Counted from the stretch's first letter, positions 1 to 7,424 are shown. The stretch is 12,201 nucleotides of DNA from Roseburia sp. CAG:303 (GCA_000437755.1 FR900166.1:23195-35395); one strand, 5' to 3'. The notes: generated from the sequence alone by a model not told the origin. Made by a program: numbers and translations.

Positions 1-355
1 TGGATTCCCCACCGTAAGAAAATGGATGAATCTTGCGGTATTTTAAAATAATCCGGTCCTGTTCGGCGATTTCCAGAAGATTATAATACCCATCCTGCCG
101 TTTTTCTATTCTTCCGAACAGAATGGCAATCTTATATTCCGCGGATAATTCGAGAAAGAAGTTTTCCGTGTTGGAATTTTCCTCCGGTTCCGCAAATAAT
201 TCCGGCCGCATGGTAAATCCGGTCAATGTCATTTCCGGAAATGCAATAAGCACCGCACCTTTTTCTTTTGCCGCGGCGATAAGCCTCCGGCACGTTCTCT
301 TATTCTCTTCTTTTGCTTCCCATGAAATATCCATCTGTGTCAATGCAATTTTCAT
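1..355 (-). CDS. Carbon-nitrogen hydrolase (nitrilase superfamily), 3' part cut by window edge
   Basis: This is the N-terminal 118 residues of a cytoplasmic amidase of the nitrilase superfamily, whose members hydrolyse C-N bonds with a Glu-Lys-Cys triad. Two of the three catalytic residues are visible: the Glu in FPEMTLTGF (about residue 41) and the Lys in KYRKIHPF (about residue 110). The Cys lies beyond the left edge. The opening MKIALTQMDISW is a typical first beta strand of the family. The start is ATG at 355, preceded by the ribosome site GGTAGGAG. The stop of greA lies 15 bases upstream, so this is probably the last visible gene of the parE-parC-greA operon. The substrate cannot be told from this part; omega-amidase (YafV/Nit2-like) is one option. 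The family is fairly secure, the specific function is not. Confidence 0.85.
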   Translation of the reverse strand, partial: MKIALTQMDISWEAKEENKRTCRRLIAAAKEKGAVLIAFPEMTLTGFTMRPELFAEPEENSNTENFFLELSAEYKIAILFGRIEKRQDGYYNLLEIAEQDRIILKYRKIHPFSYGGES

Positions 356-370
356 TCTGAACACTCCTAC

Positions 371-877
371 CTAATAGGTTCGTATTGTATCATCTTCTGT
401 ATCCGTTGTATTTTCAATCGCTTTGATTACGATATAGAATCCTGCGGTATCTGATATCTTTACCTGAACACGGTCCCCGGCCTTATGTCCGAGGATTGCT
501 TTTCCGATTGGTGATTCAATGCTGATCCTTCCATCCAGAGAATCACCCCGGATAGAGGTAACTAACTTATAGACTTCGGTTTCGTCATCTTCTTCAAAAT
601 AAAGCGTAACCGTATTATTAATTCCCACTTCATCCTCTTTGGATTCATCTGAGATGATTTTTGCGGTTTTCAGCATACGCTCCAGATAACGGATACGGCT
701 TTCATTTCTGTTCTTGTCACGTTTTGCCGCATAATATTCAAAATTCTCGCTCAAATCGCCCTGCTCCCTTGCCACCTTCACAGCTTCAATCGCTTCTTTC
801 CGGACTATCGTCTTTCTATGTTCAAGTTCTGCTTCTATCTTTTCCACATCCGCATTTGTCAGTTCTTCCTGTGCCAT
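371..877 (-). CDS. greA: Transcription elongation factor GreA
   Basis: GreA enters the secondary channel of RNA polymerase and stimulates cleavage of backtracked transcripts. The 168 residues show the family layout: an N-terminal antiparallel coiled coil (about 1-78) and a C-terminal FKBP-like domain containing SPIGKAILGHKAGD (122-135). The coiled-coil tip motif GDLSEN keeps the two acidic catalytic residues, D41 and E44, at the same numbers as in E. coli GreA. The motif then departs from the usual AEYHAAREEQ, reading FEYYAAKRDKN. The C-terminus ends in a short acidic tail. The ATG at 877 lies two bases after the parC stop codon, and its ribosome site (AGAAAGGAA) lies inside the end of parC, so translation is probably coupled. 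A Gre-family paralogue is the alternative, because other greA genes may exist elsewhere in the genome. Confidence 0.9.
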   Translation of the reverse strand: MAQEELTNADVEKIEAELEHRKTIVRKEAIEAVKVAREQGDLSENFEYYAAKRDKNRNESRIRYLERMLKTAKIISDESKEDEVGINNTVTLYFEEDDETEVYKLVTSIRGDSLDGRISIESPIGKAILGHKAGDRVQVKISDTAGFYIVIKAIENTTDTEDDTIRTY

Positions 878-879
878 GA

Positions 880-3186
880 TTAGTTCCTTTCTGCTGCCTT
901 CCAGCCGGTCTGATCCCTCTTTTTGAGTTTCAGGCTGCGCAATTCTACTTTTACTCCGTTTGCCTCCACTTCCAATGTATCTCCGGCATCCATAACATAT
1001 ACCTTTTCTACTTTATCATTTTTCAGAAGCTTCATTCCCCGTACACCGACTGCCCCCTTTTTCTTCTCCGGAATCTCTTCCGTCTTAAACCGCAGGAATA
1101 CCCCCTGTTCTGTCTGAAGTACCACGATATCCGAAAATGCCATATTTTCTTCCGACATCAGAAAATCATCATACCCCTTATCCAATGCATAAATACTTAC
1201 AATGAGATCCCCCTCGGCAAGTTTTGTGGATGCAACCGTCCGTTTGGAAACTTCAAATTCTGACGCATCTACAAACTTCATCATCGCCTGTGTGGTTGTA
1301 AAGAGGAGCTTTTTATTCTTTAACTGTCCCGCTGCACTGATGAATACAATGTTTTCCCCGCTGCTGTCGTAATTTCCAAGATTGTCGAGCGGAACACCCT
1401 TATCCCGGAATTTCTTTACCGGTACATCCAGTGCCTTGATCTGGTGCAGATAGCCATTGTCCGTGAATACACATATTTTATCTGTATTCATACAGGAAAA
1501 GATATATTTATTTTCGAGTTCTATTGTTTCTCTGTTTCTTTCATAAGAAGCCGGATCGATTAATTTGGCATATCCGAACCGGTCCATGACAAACACATAT
1601 TCTGCTTCTGCCACTTTTTCTTCTACATAGACTGCTGCCGTTCCGTCCTCAATTACGGTCCGGCGCTCTGTTGCATATTCCTTCTTGATTTTCTGCAGAT
1701 CCTTCTTGATTACCTTTGCCATAGATGCCGTATTGCCAAGAATATCTTCATATTCCGCAATTCTCTTTAATAATTCATTGTATTCTTTCTCCAGGGCGAG
1801 GATTTCCAAACCGATTAATTTATACAGACGGAGTTCCAGAATCGCCTGAGCCTGCTTCTCCGTAAAATTAAGCTGGGAAGCATAGAGACGTGAGGAAGGA
1901 TTCTTAAAACTGATATTTTCCGTATTTCCATCGATCAGGCACTGCTTTGCAGCTTTCAGATTCGGTGCACCACGCAGAATCTCAATGATGAGATCAATAA
2001 TATTACATGCCTTGATCAGACCTTCTTTGATCTCTTTCTGTTCCAGATCCTTCTGTAATAAATAAGTATATTTTCTGGTTGCCAGGTTAAACTGGAAATC
2101 GACATGGTGTCGGATAATTTCTTTCAATCCCAGTGTCTCCGGCTTCTGGTCAACGATCGCAAGCATATTTACTCCGAAGGTATCCTCCAGTTTTGTCTTT
2201 TTATAAAGGGTATTTTTAATCTTCTCGATATCGGCATTTTTCTTTAATTCGAGTACGATACGGATTCCCTCTTTGGATGATTCATTGGAAATATCCGTCA
2301 CATCGTTCAATTTCTTATTTTCAATCAGATCGCAGATATCGGAAATAAATTTTCCAATTCCCGCTCCAATCATGGTATATGGAATCTCCGTGATTACCAG
2401 TTTATCCTTTTCGGATTTCTTCTTTGCCTGTTCAAATACCACTTTTCCACGGAGTTTGATTTTTCCGTTTCCAGATTCATAGATCGCCGGCAGTTCACTT
2501 TTATTTATCACAATGCCGCCGGTCGGAAAATCCGGTCCGGTTATGTATTTCATAAGATCTGTGGAACTTAACTCCTGTTTTCCTGCAATAGAAGCATCCA
2601 GCCATGCGATGACAGCATCCGTAACCTCGCCCAGATTATGCGGCGGGATATTGGTTGTCATTCCAACGGCGATTCCTTCCGCACCATTTACCAGAAGGTT
2701 TGGTACACGGACCGGAAGTACAACCGGCTCTTTCTCTGTTTCATCGAAATTCGGTCCAAAATCGACCACATTCTTATCCAGATCCGCCAGATATACCTCC
2801 TGGGTAAACTTCTTTAACTTTGCCTCGGTGTATCGCATGGCAGCCGCACCATCCCCTTCGATAGATCCAAAATTACCATGCCCGTCCACGAGTGCCATTC
2901 CTTTCTTGAAATCCTGCGACATTACGACAAGTGTTTCATAAATGGAACTGTCCCCATGCGGATGATATTTACCCATGGTATCACCAACGATACGCGCTGA
3001 TTTTCTATGCGGCTTATCATAATTAAGGCCCAGTTCATCCATTGCATACAGCACTCTTCTCTGTACCGGCTTCAGTCCGTCCCTGACATCCGGCAATGCT
3101 CTCGCACAGATGACACTCATGGAATAGTCGATATAGGATTTCTGCATTAATTCCGCATATTCTGTTTTTAAGATCTGTTCTGCCAT
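880..3186 (-). CDS. parC: DNA topoisomerase IV subunit A (ParC), type IIA topoisomerase
   Basis: This is the DNA-cleaving subunit of a type IIA topoisomerase, which would act with the ParE-like subunit encoded just upstream to decatenate or relax DNA. The catalytic tyrosine is Y119 in AAAMRYTEAKL. The quinolone-determining region reads GKYHPHGDSSIYE, with S80 and E84. The numbering matches E. coli ParC, and E84 is the ParC-type residue where E. coli GyrA has Asp. The core (about 1-490) contains the winged-helix, tower and coiled-coil regions. The C-terminal repeat domain (about 510-768) is present, but I find no GyrA box (QRRGGKG-like), which argues for topoisomerase IV over gyrase. The length of 768 residues fits ParC. 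The start is ATG at 3186 with ribosome site AGAAGGAG, 19 bases after the parE stop. Sequence alone cannot fully exclude a second gyrase. Confidence 0.85.
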   Translation of the reverse strand: MAEQILKTEYAELMQKSYIDYSMSVICARALPDVRDGLKPVQRRVLYAMDELGLNYDKPHRKSARIVGDTMGKYHPHGDSSIYETLVVMSQDFKKGMALVDGHGNFGSIEGDGAAAMRYTEAKLKKFTQEVYLADLDKNVVDFGPNFDETEKEPVVLPVRVPNLLVNGAEGIAVGMTTNIPPHNLGEVTDAVIAWLDASIAGKQELSSTDLMKYITGPDFPTGGIVINKSELPAIYESGNGKIKLRGKVVFEQAKKKSEKDKLVITEIPYTMIGAGIGKFISDICDLIENKKLNDVTDISNESSKEGIRIVLELKKNADIEKIKNTLYKKTKLEDTFGVNMLAIVDQKPETLGLKEIIRHHVDFQFNLATRKYTYLLQKDLEQKEIKEGLIKACNIIDLIIEILRGAPNLKAAKQCLIDGNTENISFKNPSSRLYASQLNFTEKQAQAILELRLYKLIGLEILALEKEYNELLKRIAEYEDILGNTASMAKVIKKDLQKIKKEYATERRTVIEDGTAAVYVEEKVAEAEYVFVMDRFGYAKLIDPASYERNRETIELENKYIFSCMNTDKICVFTDNGYLHQIKALDVPVKKFRDKGVPLDNLGNYDSSGENIVFISAAGQLKNKKLLFTTTQAMMKFVDASEFEVSKRTVASTKLAEGDLIVSIYALDKGYDDFLMSEENMAFSDIVVLQTEQGVFLRFKTEEIPEKKKGAVGVRGMKLLKNDKVEKVYVMDAGDTLEVEANGVKVELRSLKLKKRDQTGWKAAERN

Positions 3187-3205
3187 TTTTTTCTCCTTCT
3201 GTTAA

Positions 3206-5125
3206 TTATACGTCCAGCTGTGCATCTTTTGCATGTTCACAGATAAACTGACGACGGGGTGCAACGTCGCTTCCCATCAGCATCTCGGTAATTTCGGATG
3301 CCATTCTGCCATCCTCAATCTCCACCTGCTTTAAGATTCTGGTTTCCGGATTCAGTGTAGTTTCCCATAACTGCTCCGCATCCATTTCCCCTAATCCTTT
3401 GTATCTTTGCAGGGTAAAACTTCCGCTGTGGCTCTTGCGGTAGGAAGCCAGTGCTTTATCATCATAGATATATTCTTCTTTTCCCTTTTTCGGTATCACT
3501 TTATAAAGCGGCGGGGTTGCCAGATATACATGCCCTTCATTGATTAATTCCGGCATAAAGCGGTAGAAGAAGGTCAGAAGCAATGTATCGATATGTGCGC
3601 CATCCACATCGGCATCCGTCATAATGATGATCTTATGATAGCGTAGCTTTGTAATGTCAAAATCATTGCCGTATCCTTCGGAAAATCCACATCCAAATGC
3701 GTTGATCATGGTTTTAATCTCTGCATTCGCCAGCACCTTATCCATCGTCGCTTTCTCTACATTCAGTATCTTTCCGCGAATCGGCATAATTGCCTGTGTA
3801 CGTCTGTTTCTTCCCATCTTTGCGGAACCGCCGGCAGAATCACCCTCGACAATAAAGACCTCACATTCTGCCGGATTCCTGCTCTCGCAGTTGGCAAGCT
3901 TTCCGTTGCTGTCGATGGAGAAACGAGGTTTTGTCAGCATATTGGTCTTTGCCTTTTCTTCTGCTTTCCTGATCTTCGCTGACTTCTCGGCACAGGCAAT
4001 TACCTGTTTTAAAATTTCCAGATGTTTGTCAAAAAACAGCACCAGTTCTTCCGCCGTTACATCGGCAGTCGCTTTTCCAGCATCCGGATTATCCAGTTTT
4101 GTCTTTGTCTGCCCCTCAAAGCGCGGCTCCGGATGCTTGACCGCAATCACTGCCGTCATACCGTTTCTGACATCTGCTCCGGTAAAATTAGAATCTTTCT
4201 CTTTCAAAATTCCCAGTTCCCTTGCATACTGGTTAATGATGGTTGTAAACTTTGTTTTAAATCCTACCAGATGGGTTCCGCCTTCCTGCGTATAGATATT
4301 ATTACAGAAGCCGAGCATAGTTTCCTGGAATTCATCCACGAACTGAAATGCCACTTCCACTTCGATGCCATCCTTTATTTTCTTAAAATAGATCACATCA
4401 TGGATGACCTCTTTTCCCTGGTTCATGTCCTTGACATAGGCACAGATGCCCTCTTCCTCATGGTATTCGATTTTCTCTTCCTCTGAAAAACGTTTATTTT
4501 CAAAGATAATGGTAAGGTCAGGATTCAGATATGCGGTTTCATGCAGTCTTCCCTTGATTGCCTCTGCTTTAAAATAAGTCTTGTCAAAGATATCCCCGTC
4601 TGGAAGAAAACGGACACTTGTACCGGTATCATTCTTCCGGCAGGTTCCAATCTGTTCCAGGGGATACATGACTTTTCCGCGTTCATAACGCTGACGGTAT
4701 ACCACGCCGTCCTTTTTGATTGTAACCTCCAGCCATTCCGACAGTGCATTTACAACGGACGCACCTACCCCGTGAAGACCGCCGGAAATCTTATATCCGC
4801 CATCGCCGAACTTGCCCCCGGCATGAAGCATGGTAAATACTACTTCAACCGCAGGCAGCCCCGTCTTTGCATTAATTCCAACCGGGATACCACGTCCGTT
4901 ATCCGTGATTACCGCTGTTCCGTCTTTCTCAAGTGTGACATATATTTTACTGCAGTATCCTGCCAGATGCTCGTCCACGGAATTATCTACGATCTCGTAA
5001 ATAAGGTGGTTCAATCCTTTGGTTGAAACACTTCCGATATACATTCCCGGACGTTTTCTTACCGCCTCAAGTCCTTCCAGAATGGAAATACTGTTTGCAT
5101 CATAATTATTTGTTACCTTTGCCAT
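3206..5125 (-). CDS. parE: DNA topoisomerase IV subunit B (ParE/GyrB family)
   Basis: This is the ATPase subunit of a type IIA topoisomerase, partner of the adjacent ParC. The GHKL ATPase domain shows E44 and N48 in YEIVDNSVDE, D75 in ITDNGRGIP, the glycine-rich lid GGLHGVGAS (115-123) and the transducer lysine loop QTKTKL (339-344). The TOPRIM domain has E427 in IVEGDSAGG and the acidic triplet D504/D506/D508 in TDADVDGAH, followed by QRYKGLGEMD (573-582). The length of 639 residues fits both Firmicutes GyrB and ParE, and some motifs (MPIRGKILNVEKA) look GyrB-like. The ParE call therefore leans on the neighbouring subunit A and on the location away from any dnaA-recF-gyrBA cluster. The start is ATG at 5125 with ribosome site GAAGGAG. 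The gene follows the GNAT gene by 24 bases. Confidence 0.82.
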   Translation of the reverse strand: MAKVTNNYDANSISILEGLEAVRKRPGMYIGSVSTKGLNHLIYEIVDNSVDEHLAGYCSKIYVTLEKDGTAVITDNGRGIPVGINAKTGLPAVEVVFTMLHAGGKFGDGGYKISGGLHGVGASVVNALSEWLEVTIKKDGVVYRQRYERGKVMYPLEQIGTCRKNDTGTSVRFLPDGDIFDKTYFKAEAIKGRLHETAYLNPDLTIIFENKRFSEEEKIEYHEEEGICAYVKDMNQGKEVIHDVIYFKKIKDGIEVEVAFQFVDEFQETMLGFCNNIYTQEGGTHLVGFKTKFTTIINQYARELGILKEKDSNFTGADVRNGMTAVIAVKHPEPRFEGQTKTKLDNPDAGKATADVTAEELVLFFDKHLEILKQVIACAEKSAKIRKAEEKAKTNMLTKPRFSIDSNGKLANCESRNPAECEVFIVEGDSAGGSAKMGRNRRTQAIMPIRGKILNVEKATMDKVLANAEIKTMINAFGCGFSEGYGNDFDITKLRYHKIIIMTDADVDGAHIDTLLLTFFYRFMPELINEGHVYLATPPLYKVIPKKGKEEYIYDDKALASYRKSHSGSFTLQRYKGLGEMDAEQLWETTLNPETRILKQVEIEDGRMASEITEMLMGSDVAPRRQFICEHAKDAQLDV

Positions 5126-5149
5126 TGCAGACTCCTTCTTCTCCGTAAT

Positions 5150-5566
5150 TTATTTCAAATACTGTATCATTCCCGGACCGAGATTTTCCGTCGGCCTTCC
5201 GATAAATCCAAACTTCTCATAAAACTGTTCCCTGCCCTTCGCACACATCAGGCAGAGCATCATCTCCGACTGATCCATCCGCAGTTCTTCCACATGGGCA
5301 ATCAGCCGCTCCATCATTTTCCTTCCGATGCTGGTTCCCTGATACTCCGGACGCACAACGAAATCCTGTATATAGCAGATGACTGCCCCGTCCCCGACGA
5401 TTCGTCCCATACCGATCGTCTTTCCGTTCTCCACTGCCATAACCGTATACAGACTGTTATTCAGTGCTTTCTCTGCCTGTTCCTTCCTTAAAACTTTCCA
5501 GTGTACGGATGCCCGTATATCCAGATATGTTTCTACATCTAATTTGTTTTCTACTATTTCTATCAT
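5150..5566 (-). CDS. GNAT-family N-acetyltransferase
   Basis: This is a small single-domain acetyltransferase of 138 residues that would transfer an acetyl group from acetyl-CoA to an unknown amine. Motif A, which binds the CoA pyrophosphate, is visible as VRPEYQGTSIGRKMM (71-85) with the Q/R-x-x-G-x-G/A pattern (Q76, G77, G81). The late family motif FYEKFGF (115-121) is also present. The sequence gives no substrate. The start is ATG at 5566 with ribosome site GAGGAAG. The gene is first in the operon and sits directly downstream of the promoter with the LexA-type palindrome, so it should be transcribed together with parE-parC-greA. Whether it has a DNA-damage role or simply shares the promoter is unknown. 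Confidence 0.88.
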   Translation of the reverse strand: MIEIVENKLDVETYLDIRASVHWKVLRKEQAEKALNNSLYTVMAVENGKTIGMGRIVGDGAVICYIQDFVVRPEYQGTSIGRKMMERLIAHVEELRMDQSEMMLCLMCAKGREQFYEKFGFIGRPTENLGPGMIQYLK

Positions 5567-5582
5567 TTTATCTTCCTCTTCT

Positions 5583-5594
5583 GAACATATGTTC
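5583..5594. promoter_or_regulatory. LexA (SOS) operator upstream of the GNAT-parE-parC-greA operon
   Basis: The sequence GAACATATGTTC is a perfect 12-bp palindrome. It matches the core of the Firmicutes LexA/DinR box (GAAC-RNRY-GTTC) at every position. It lies 8 bases downstream of the predicted -10 element, at about +2 to +13 of the transcript, where bound LexA would block initiation. My recollection is that parE-parC of Bacillus subtilis also belongs to the LexA regulon, which makes the site more believable. Binding itself is inferred. Confidence 0.8.
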
Positions 5595-5602
5595 TCTTTA
5601 TT

Positions 5603-5630
5603 ATCTTAACACATTTCCATTATTTGTCAA
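5603..5630 (-). promoter_or_regulatory. SigA-type promoter of the GNAT-parE-parC-greA operon
   Basis: Read on the minus strand, a perfect -35 TTGACA (5625-5630) is followed by a 16-base spacer and the -10 TAAGAT (5603-5608). A TG one base before the -10 gives an extended element. The predicted start is near 5596, leaving a leader of about 30 bases before the GNAT start codon. No other convincing promoter was seen inside the operon, where gene gaps are 2 to 24 bases. Confidence 0.78.
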
Positions 5631-5660
5631 CTGATTTTCAAACAATCCGCCGTTTTCCCA

Positions 5661-5706
5661 TAAAGTAAGAAATCAGCACGGATAAGTAATTTCTTATCCA
5701 TGCTGA
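5661..5706 (-). terminator. Rho-independent terminator after uppP
   Basis: A 14-bp stem with a six-base loop (5673-5706) follows the uppP stop by about 17 bases. The arms are TCAGCA-T-GGATAAG and CTTATCC-G-TGCTGA. In minus-strand RNA the odd pair is a U-G wobble, while in plus-strand RNA it would be a C-A mismatch, which shows the working direction. A T-rich stretch (TTTCTTACTTT) follows on the minus strand. It separates uppP from the promoter of the topoisomerase operon. Confidence 0.8.
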
Positions 5707-5723
5707 ATCTTATCTTTCGTTTA

Positions 5724-6578
5724 TTACCCAAGCATAAAGTAGGCGAGAACAATGATACCGAGAATAATACGATACCATCCGAATACTTTGAAGTCATGCT
5801 TTCTGATGTAACCAAGAAGCATTTTAATAACGACCAGTGACACCACAAATGCCACAATCATTCCAACCAGCAATACTGCTGCTTCCATTGTCATAAAGCC
5901 GGAACCTGCCTTGATAAACTTGAAGACCTTCAGGAGACTTGCTCCGAACATAACCGGAATTGCCAGATAGAAGGTAAAATCGGCGGCGGCCTTTCTTGAG
6001 ATTCCGATCATAAGTGCACCGATAATGGTTGCACCGGATCGGGACGTTCCAGGAAATATTGCTGCAATCAGCTGGAACAGGCCAATAATAAATGCCTGTT
6101 TGTAAGTAATCTGGGAAGCCTTTAACGTTGTCGGCTTCATATCTTTATTGTGATTTTCCACCACGATAAATGCAATACCAAATACAATCAGGGCGACTCC
6201 GATGACATATGGATTATACAGATGTTCCGTAAGGAAATCATCAAATGCGATTCCCACAATCGCTGCCGGAATACAGGCGGCAAGTATCTTGAACCATAGT
6301 ACCATGATGTGCCGGTCAATTTTAGAAAGCACTCCGGTTTTTGCATATCCTCTGTCCGGATCATCCGTAAACGGCCAAATATCCTTAAAGTAAAGTACCA
6401 CAACAGCCAGAATCGCTCCGAGCTGTATTACCACCTCGAACATATCAAAGAAATTCTCCGATACATTCTGGAACTTAACAAACTGTTCCAGCAAAATCAT
6501 GTGTCCGGTACTGCTGACAGGAAGCCATTCCGTAATTCCTTCTACGATACCAAACAGAATCGATTTTAATATATCCAT
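5724..6578 (-). CDS. uppP: Undecaprenyl-diphosphatase UppP (BacA)
   Basis: This integral membrane phosphatase converts undecaprenyl diphosphate to undecaprenyl phosphate, recycling the lipid carrier for peptidoglycan and other envelope polymers; it is linked to bacitracin resistance. Both family signatures are intact: EGITEWLPVSSTGH (13-26, with E13, E17 and H26) and PGTSRSGAT (176-184, with R180). Several hydrophobic membrane segments run through the 284 residues, for example near 47-64, 95-111, 125-141, 203-220, 233-255 and 268-283. The length is normal. The start is ATG at 6578 with ribosome site AGGAAAGGA. The gene appears to be a single unit, with its own promoter upstream and a terminator downstream. 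Confidence 0.96.
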   Translation of the reverse strand: MDILKSILFGIVEGITEWLPVSSTGHMILLEQFVKFQNVSENFFDMFEVVIQLGAILAVVVLYFKDIWPFTDDPDRGYAKTGVLSKIDRHIMVLWFKILAACIPAAIVGIAFDDFLTEHLYNPYVIGVALIVFGIAFIVVENHNKDMKPTTLKASQITYKQAFIIGLFQLIAAIFPGTSRSGATIIGALMIGISRKAAADFTFYLAIPVMFGASLLKVFKFIKAGSGFMTMEAAVLLVGMIVAFVVSLVVIKMLLGYIRKHDFKVFGWYRIILGIIVLAYFMLG

Positions 6579-6617
6579 GTTTTTATTCCTTTCCTGCGGT
6601 TAGTTTTAAACTTCTTG

Positions 6618-6646
6618 ATAATACCATATCTTATCATAAGAAACAA
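6618..6646 (-). promoter_or_regulatory. Predicted promoter of uppP
   Basis: On the minus strand, TTGTTT (6641-6646) and TATTAT (6618-6623) are separated by 17 bases, and a TG one base before the -10 makes it an extended element. The -35 is weak but the -10 and spacing are good. The element fills the 82-base gap between the upstream phosphatase gene and uppP, which suggests uppP can be transcribed on its own. I see no terminator hairpin in this gap. Confidence 0.55.
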
Positions 6647-6660
6647 GTTTTTCTTTCAAA

Positions 6661-7323
6661 TTATTTTTCTTTTGCAATTTCCAGCATGGAAATCAATTCT
6701 TCCGGCTGATCAATGATGCAGGATGCTCCCAGTTTTTCAAGATATTCCCGTCCCCGAAAGCCCCAGCTTACCAATACATAATCCATGCCCGCATTTTCAG
6801 CGGTTTCTTTATCAACCTCGGAATCACCCACATACACCGTATGTTCTTTCCTGGAATCCAGAAGCTGCATGGCATGTAATACAGAATCCGGATAAGGCTT
6901 TCTCCTGACTCCTGCAGTATCTCCCACGGCAAGGCTTATGTACTCTGAAAAATAAATTTCATTCAGTTCTCTCACGGCATCCATATTTTTATTTGATACA
7001 ATCGCCATTTTCACATTTTTATCCTTCAGTGTTTTTAACATCTCTTCGATTCCCGGATACGCCTTTGTCTTAATCCGGCAATGGGCGGTATAATATTCCT
7101 TAAAGGTTTCAAAGATTGTTTCAAATTCCGGATGGGTTTCTCCTCCCGGAATGGCACGCTCCATCAGTTTTCTGATTCCGTTGCCCACGAACTGGCGAAC
7201 CTGGTCTACACTATGCTCTTTCAGCCCGAATTTTCTCATGCAGTAATTTACTCCATCTGCAAGATCATCGATTGTATTTAATAAAGTTCCATCCAAATCA
7301 AATATTACGGTATCGTATTTCAT
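6661..7323 (-). CDS. HAD-superfamily hydrolase, phosphoglycolate phosphatase-like (subfamily IA)
   Basis: This is a cytoplasmic phosphatase of 220 residues with all four HAD motifs. Motif I is FDLDGTLLNT, with nucleophile D9 and acid/base D11. Motif II is the Ser in AIVSNKN. Motif III is the Lys in RRKPYPD, and motif IV is VYVGDSEVD. A helical cap lies between motifs I and II, as in Gph and PpaX. The substrate could be phosphoglycolate, pyrophosphate or another small phosphoester, and the sequence does not decide. The start is ATG at 7323 with ribosome site AGAAAGGAAG. The gene is divergent from the PAS-CPBP gene, with 101 bases between them. Confidence 0.88.
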   Translation of the reverse strand: MKYDTVIFDLDGTLLNTIDDLADGVNYCMRKFGLKEHSVDQVRQFVGNGIRKLMERAIPGGETHPEFETIFETFKEYYTAHCRIKTKAYPGIEEMLKTLKDKNVKMAIVSNKNMDAVRELNEIYFSEYISLAVGDTAGVRRKPYPDSVLHAMQLLDSRKEHTVYVGDSEVDKETAENAGMDYVLVSWGFRGREYLEKLGASCIIDQPEELISMLEIAKEK

Positions 7324-7351
7324 GCTATTTCTTCCTTTCTTTTTGTTCTGC

Positions 7352-7379
7352 TTGCGAAATTATATTTTTGGTTTATAAT
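7352..7379 (+). promoter_or_regulatory. Promoter of the PAS-CPBP gene
   Basis: On the plus strand, TTGCGA (7352-7357) and a perfect TATAAT (7374-7379) are separated by 16 bases, giving a predicted start near 7386. A perfect TATAAT also exists on the minus strand at 7359-7364, facing the phosphatase gene, but without a good -35. The two divergent promoters would overlap and could compete. Confidence 0.6.
7359..7364 (-). promoter_or_regulatory. Possible -10 element for the HAD phosphatase gene
   Basis: The minus strand reads TATAAT here, 35 bases upstream of the phosphatase start codon. No recognisable -35 lies at 16 to 18 bases further upstream, so the call rests on the hexamer and its position only. 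Confidence 0.35.
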
Positions 7380-7399
7380 AATAAAGATGAGTTCAGTGG

Positions 7400-7408
7400 T
7401 TATCCACA
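7400..7408 (+). promoter_or_regulatory. DnaA-box-like nonamer in the PAS-CPBP leader
   Basis: TTATCCACA is an exact match to the consensus DnaA box. It lies between the predicted transcription start and the ribosome site of the PAS-CPBP gene. It is flanked so that GTGG-TTAT-CCAC forms a small inverted repeat. A single nonamer can occur by chance, and another exact copy lies inside truA at 8652-8660, so function is uncertain. Confidence 0.3.
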
Positions 7409-7424
7409 GGAAAGGAGTATCATT

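Noticed and set aside
4541..5026. Long open frame on the plus strand within parE
   Set aside because: It is antisense to the conserved GHKL ATPase region of parE, has no ribosome site and no recognisable motif.
6468..6491. Inverted arms CTGGAAC and GTTCCAG, resembling a second LexA box
   Set aside because: The GAAC and GTTC halves are 10 bases apart instead of 4, and the whole lies inside the conserved coding frame of uppP.
7272..7424. In-frame upstream extension of the PAS-CPBP gene
   Set aside because: It overlaps the start of the divergent phosphatase gene and the promoter, while ATG 7425 has a good ribosome site and begins just before the PAS domain.
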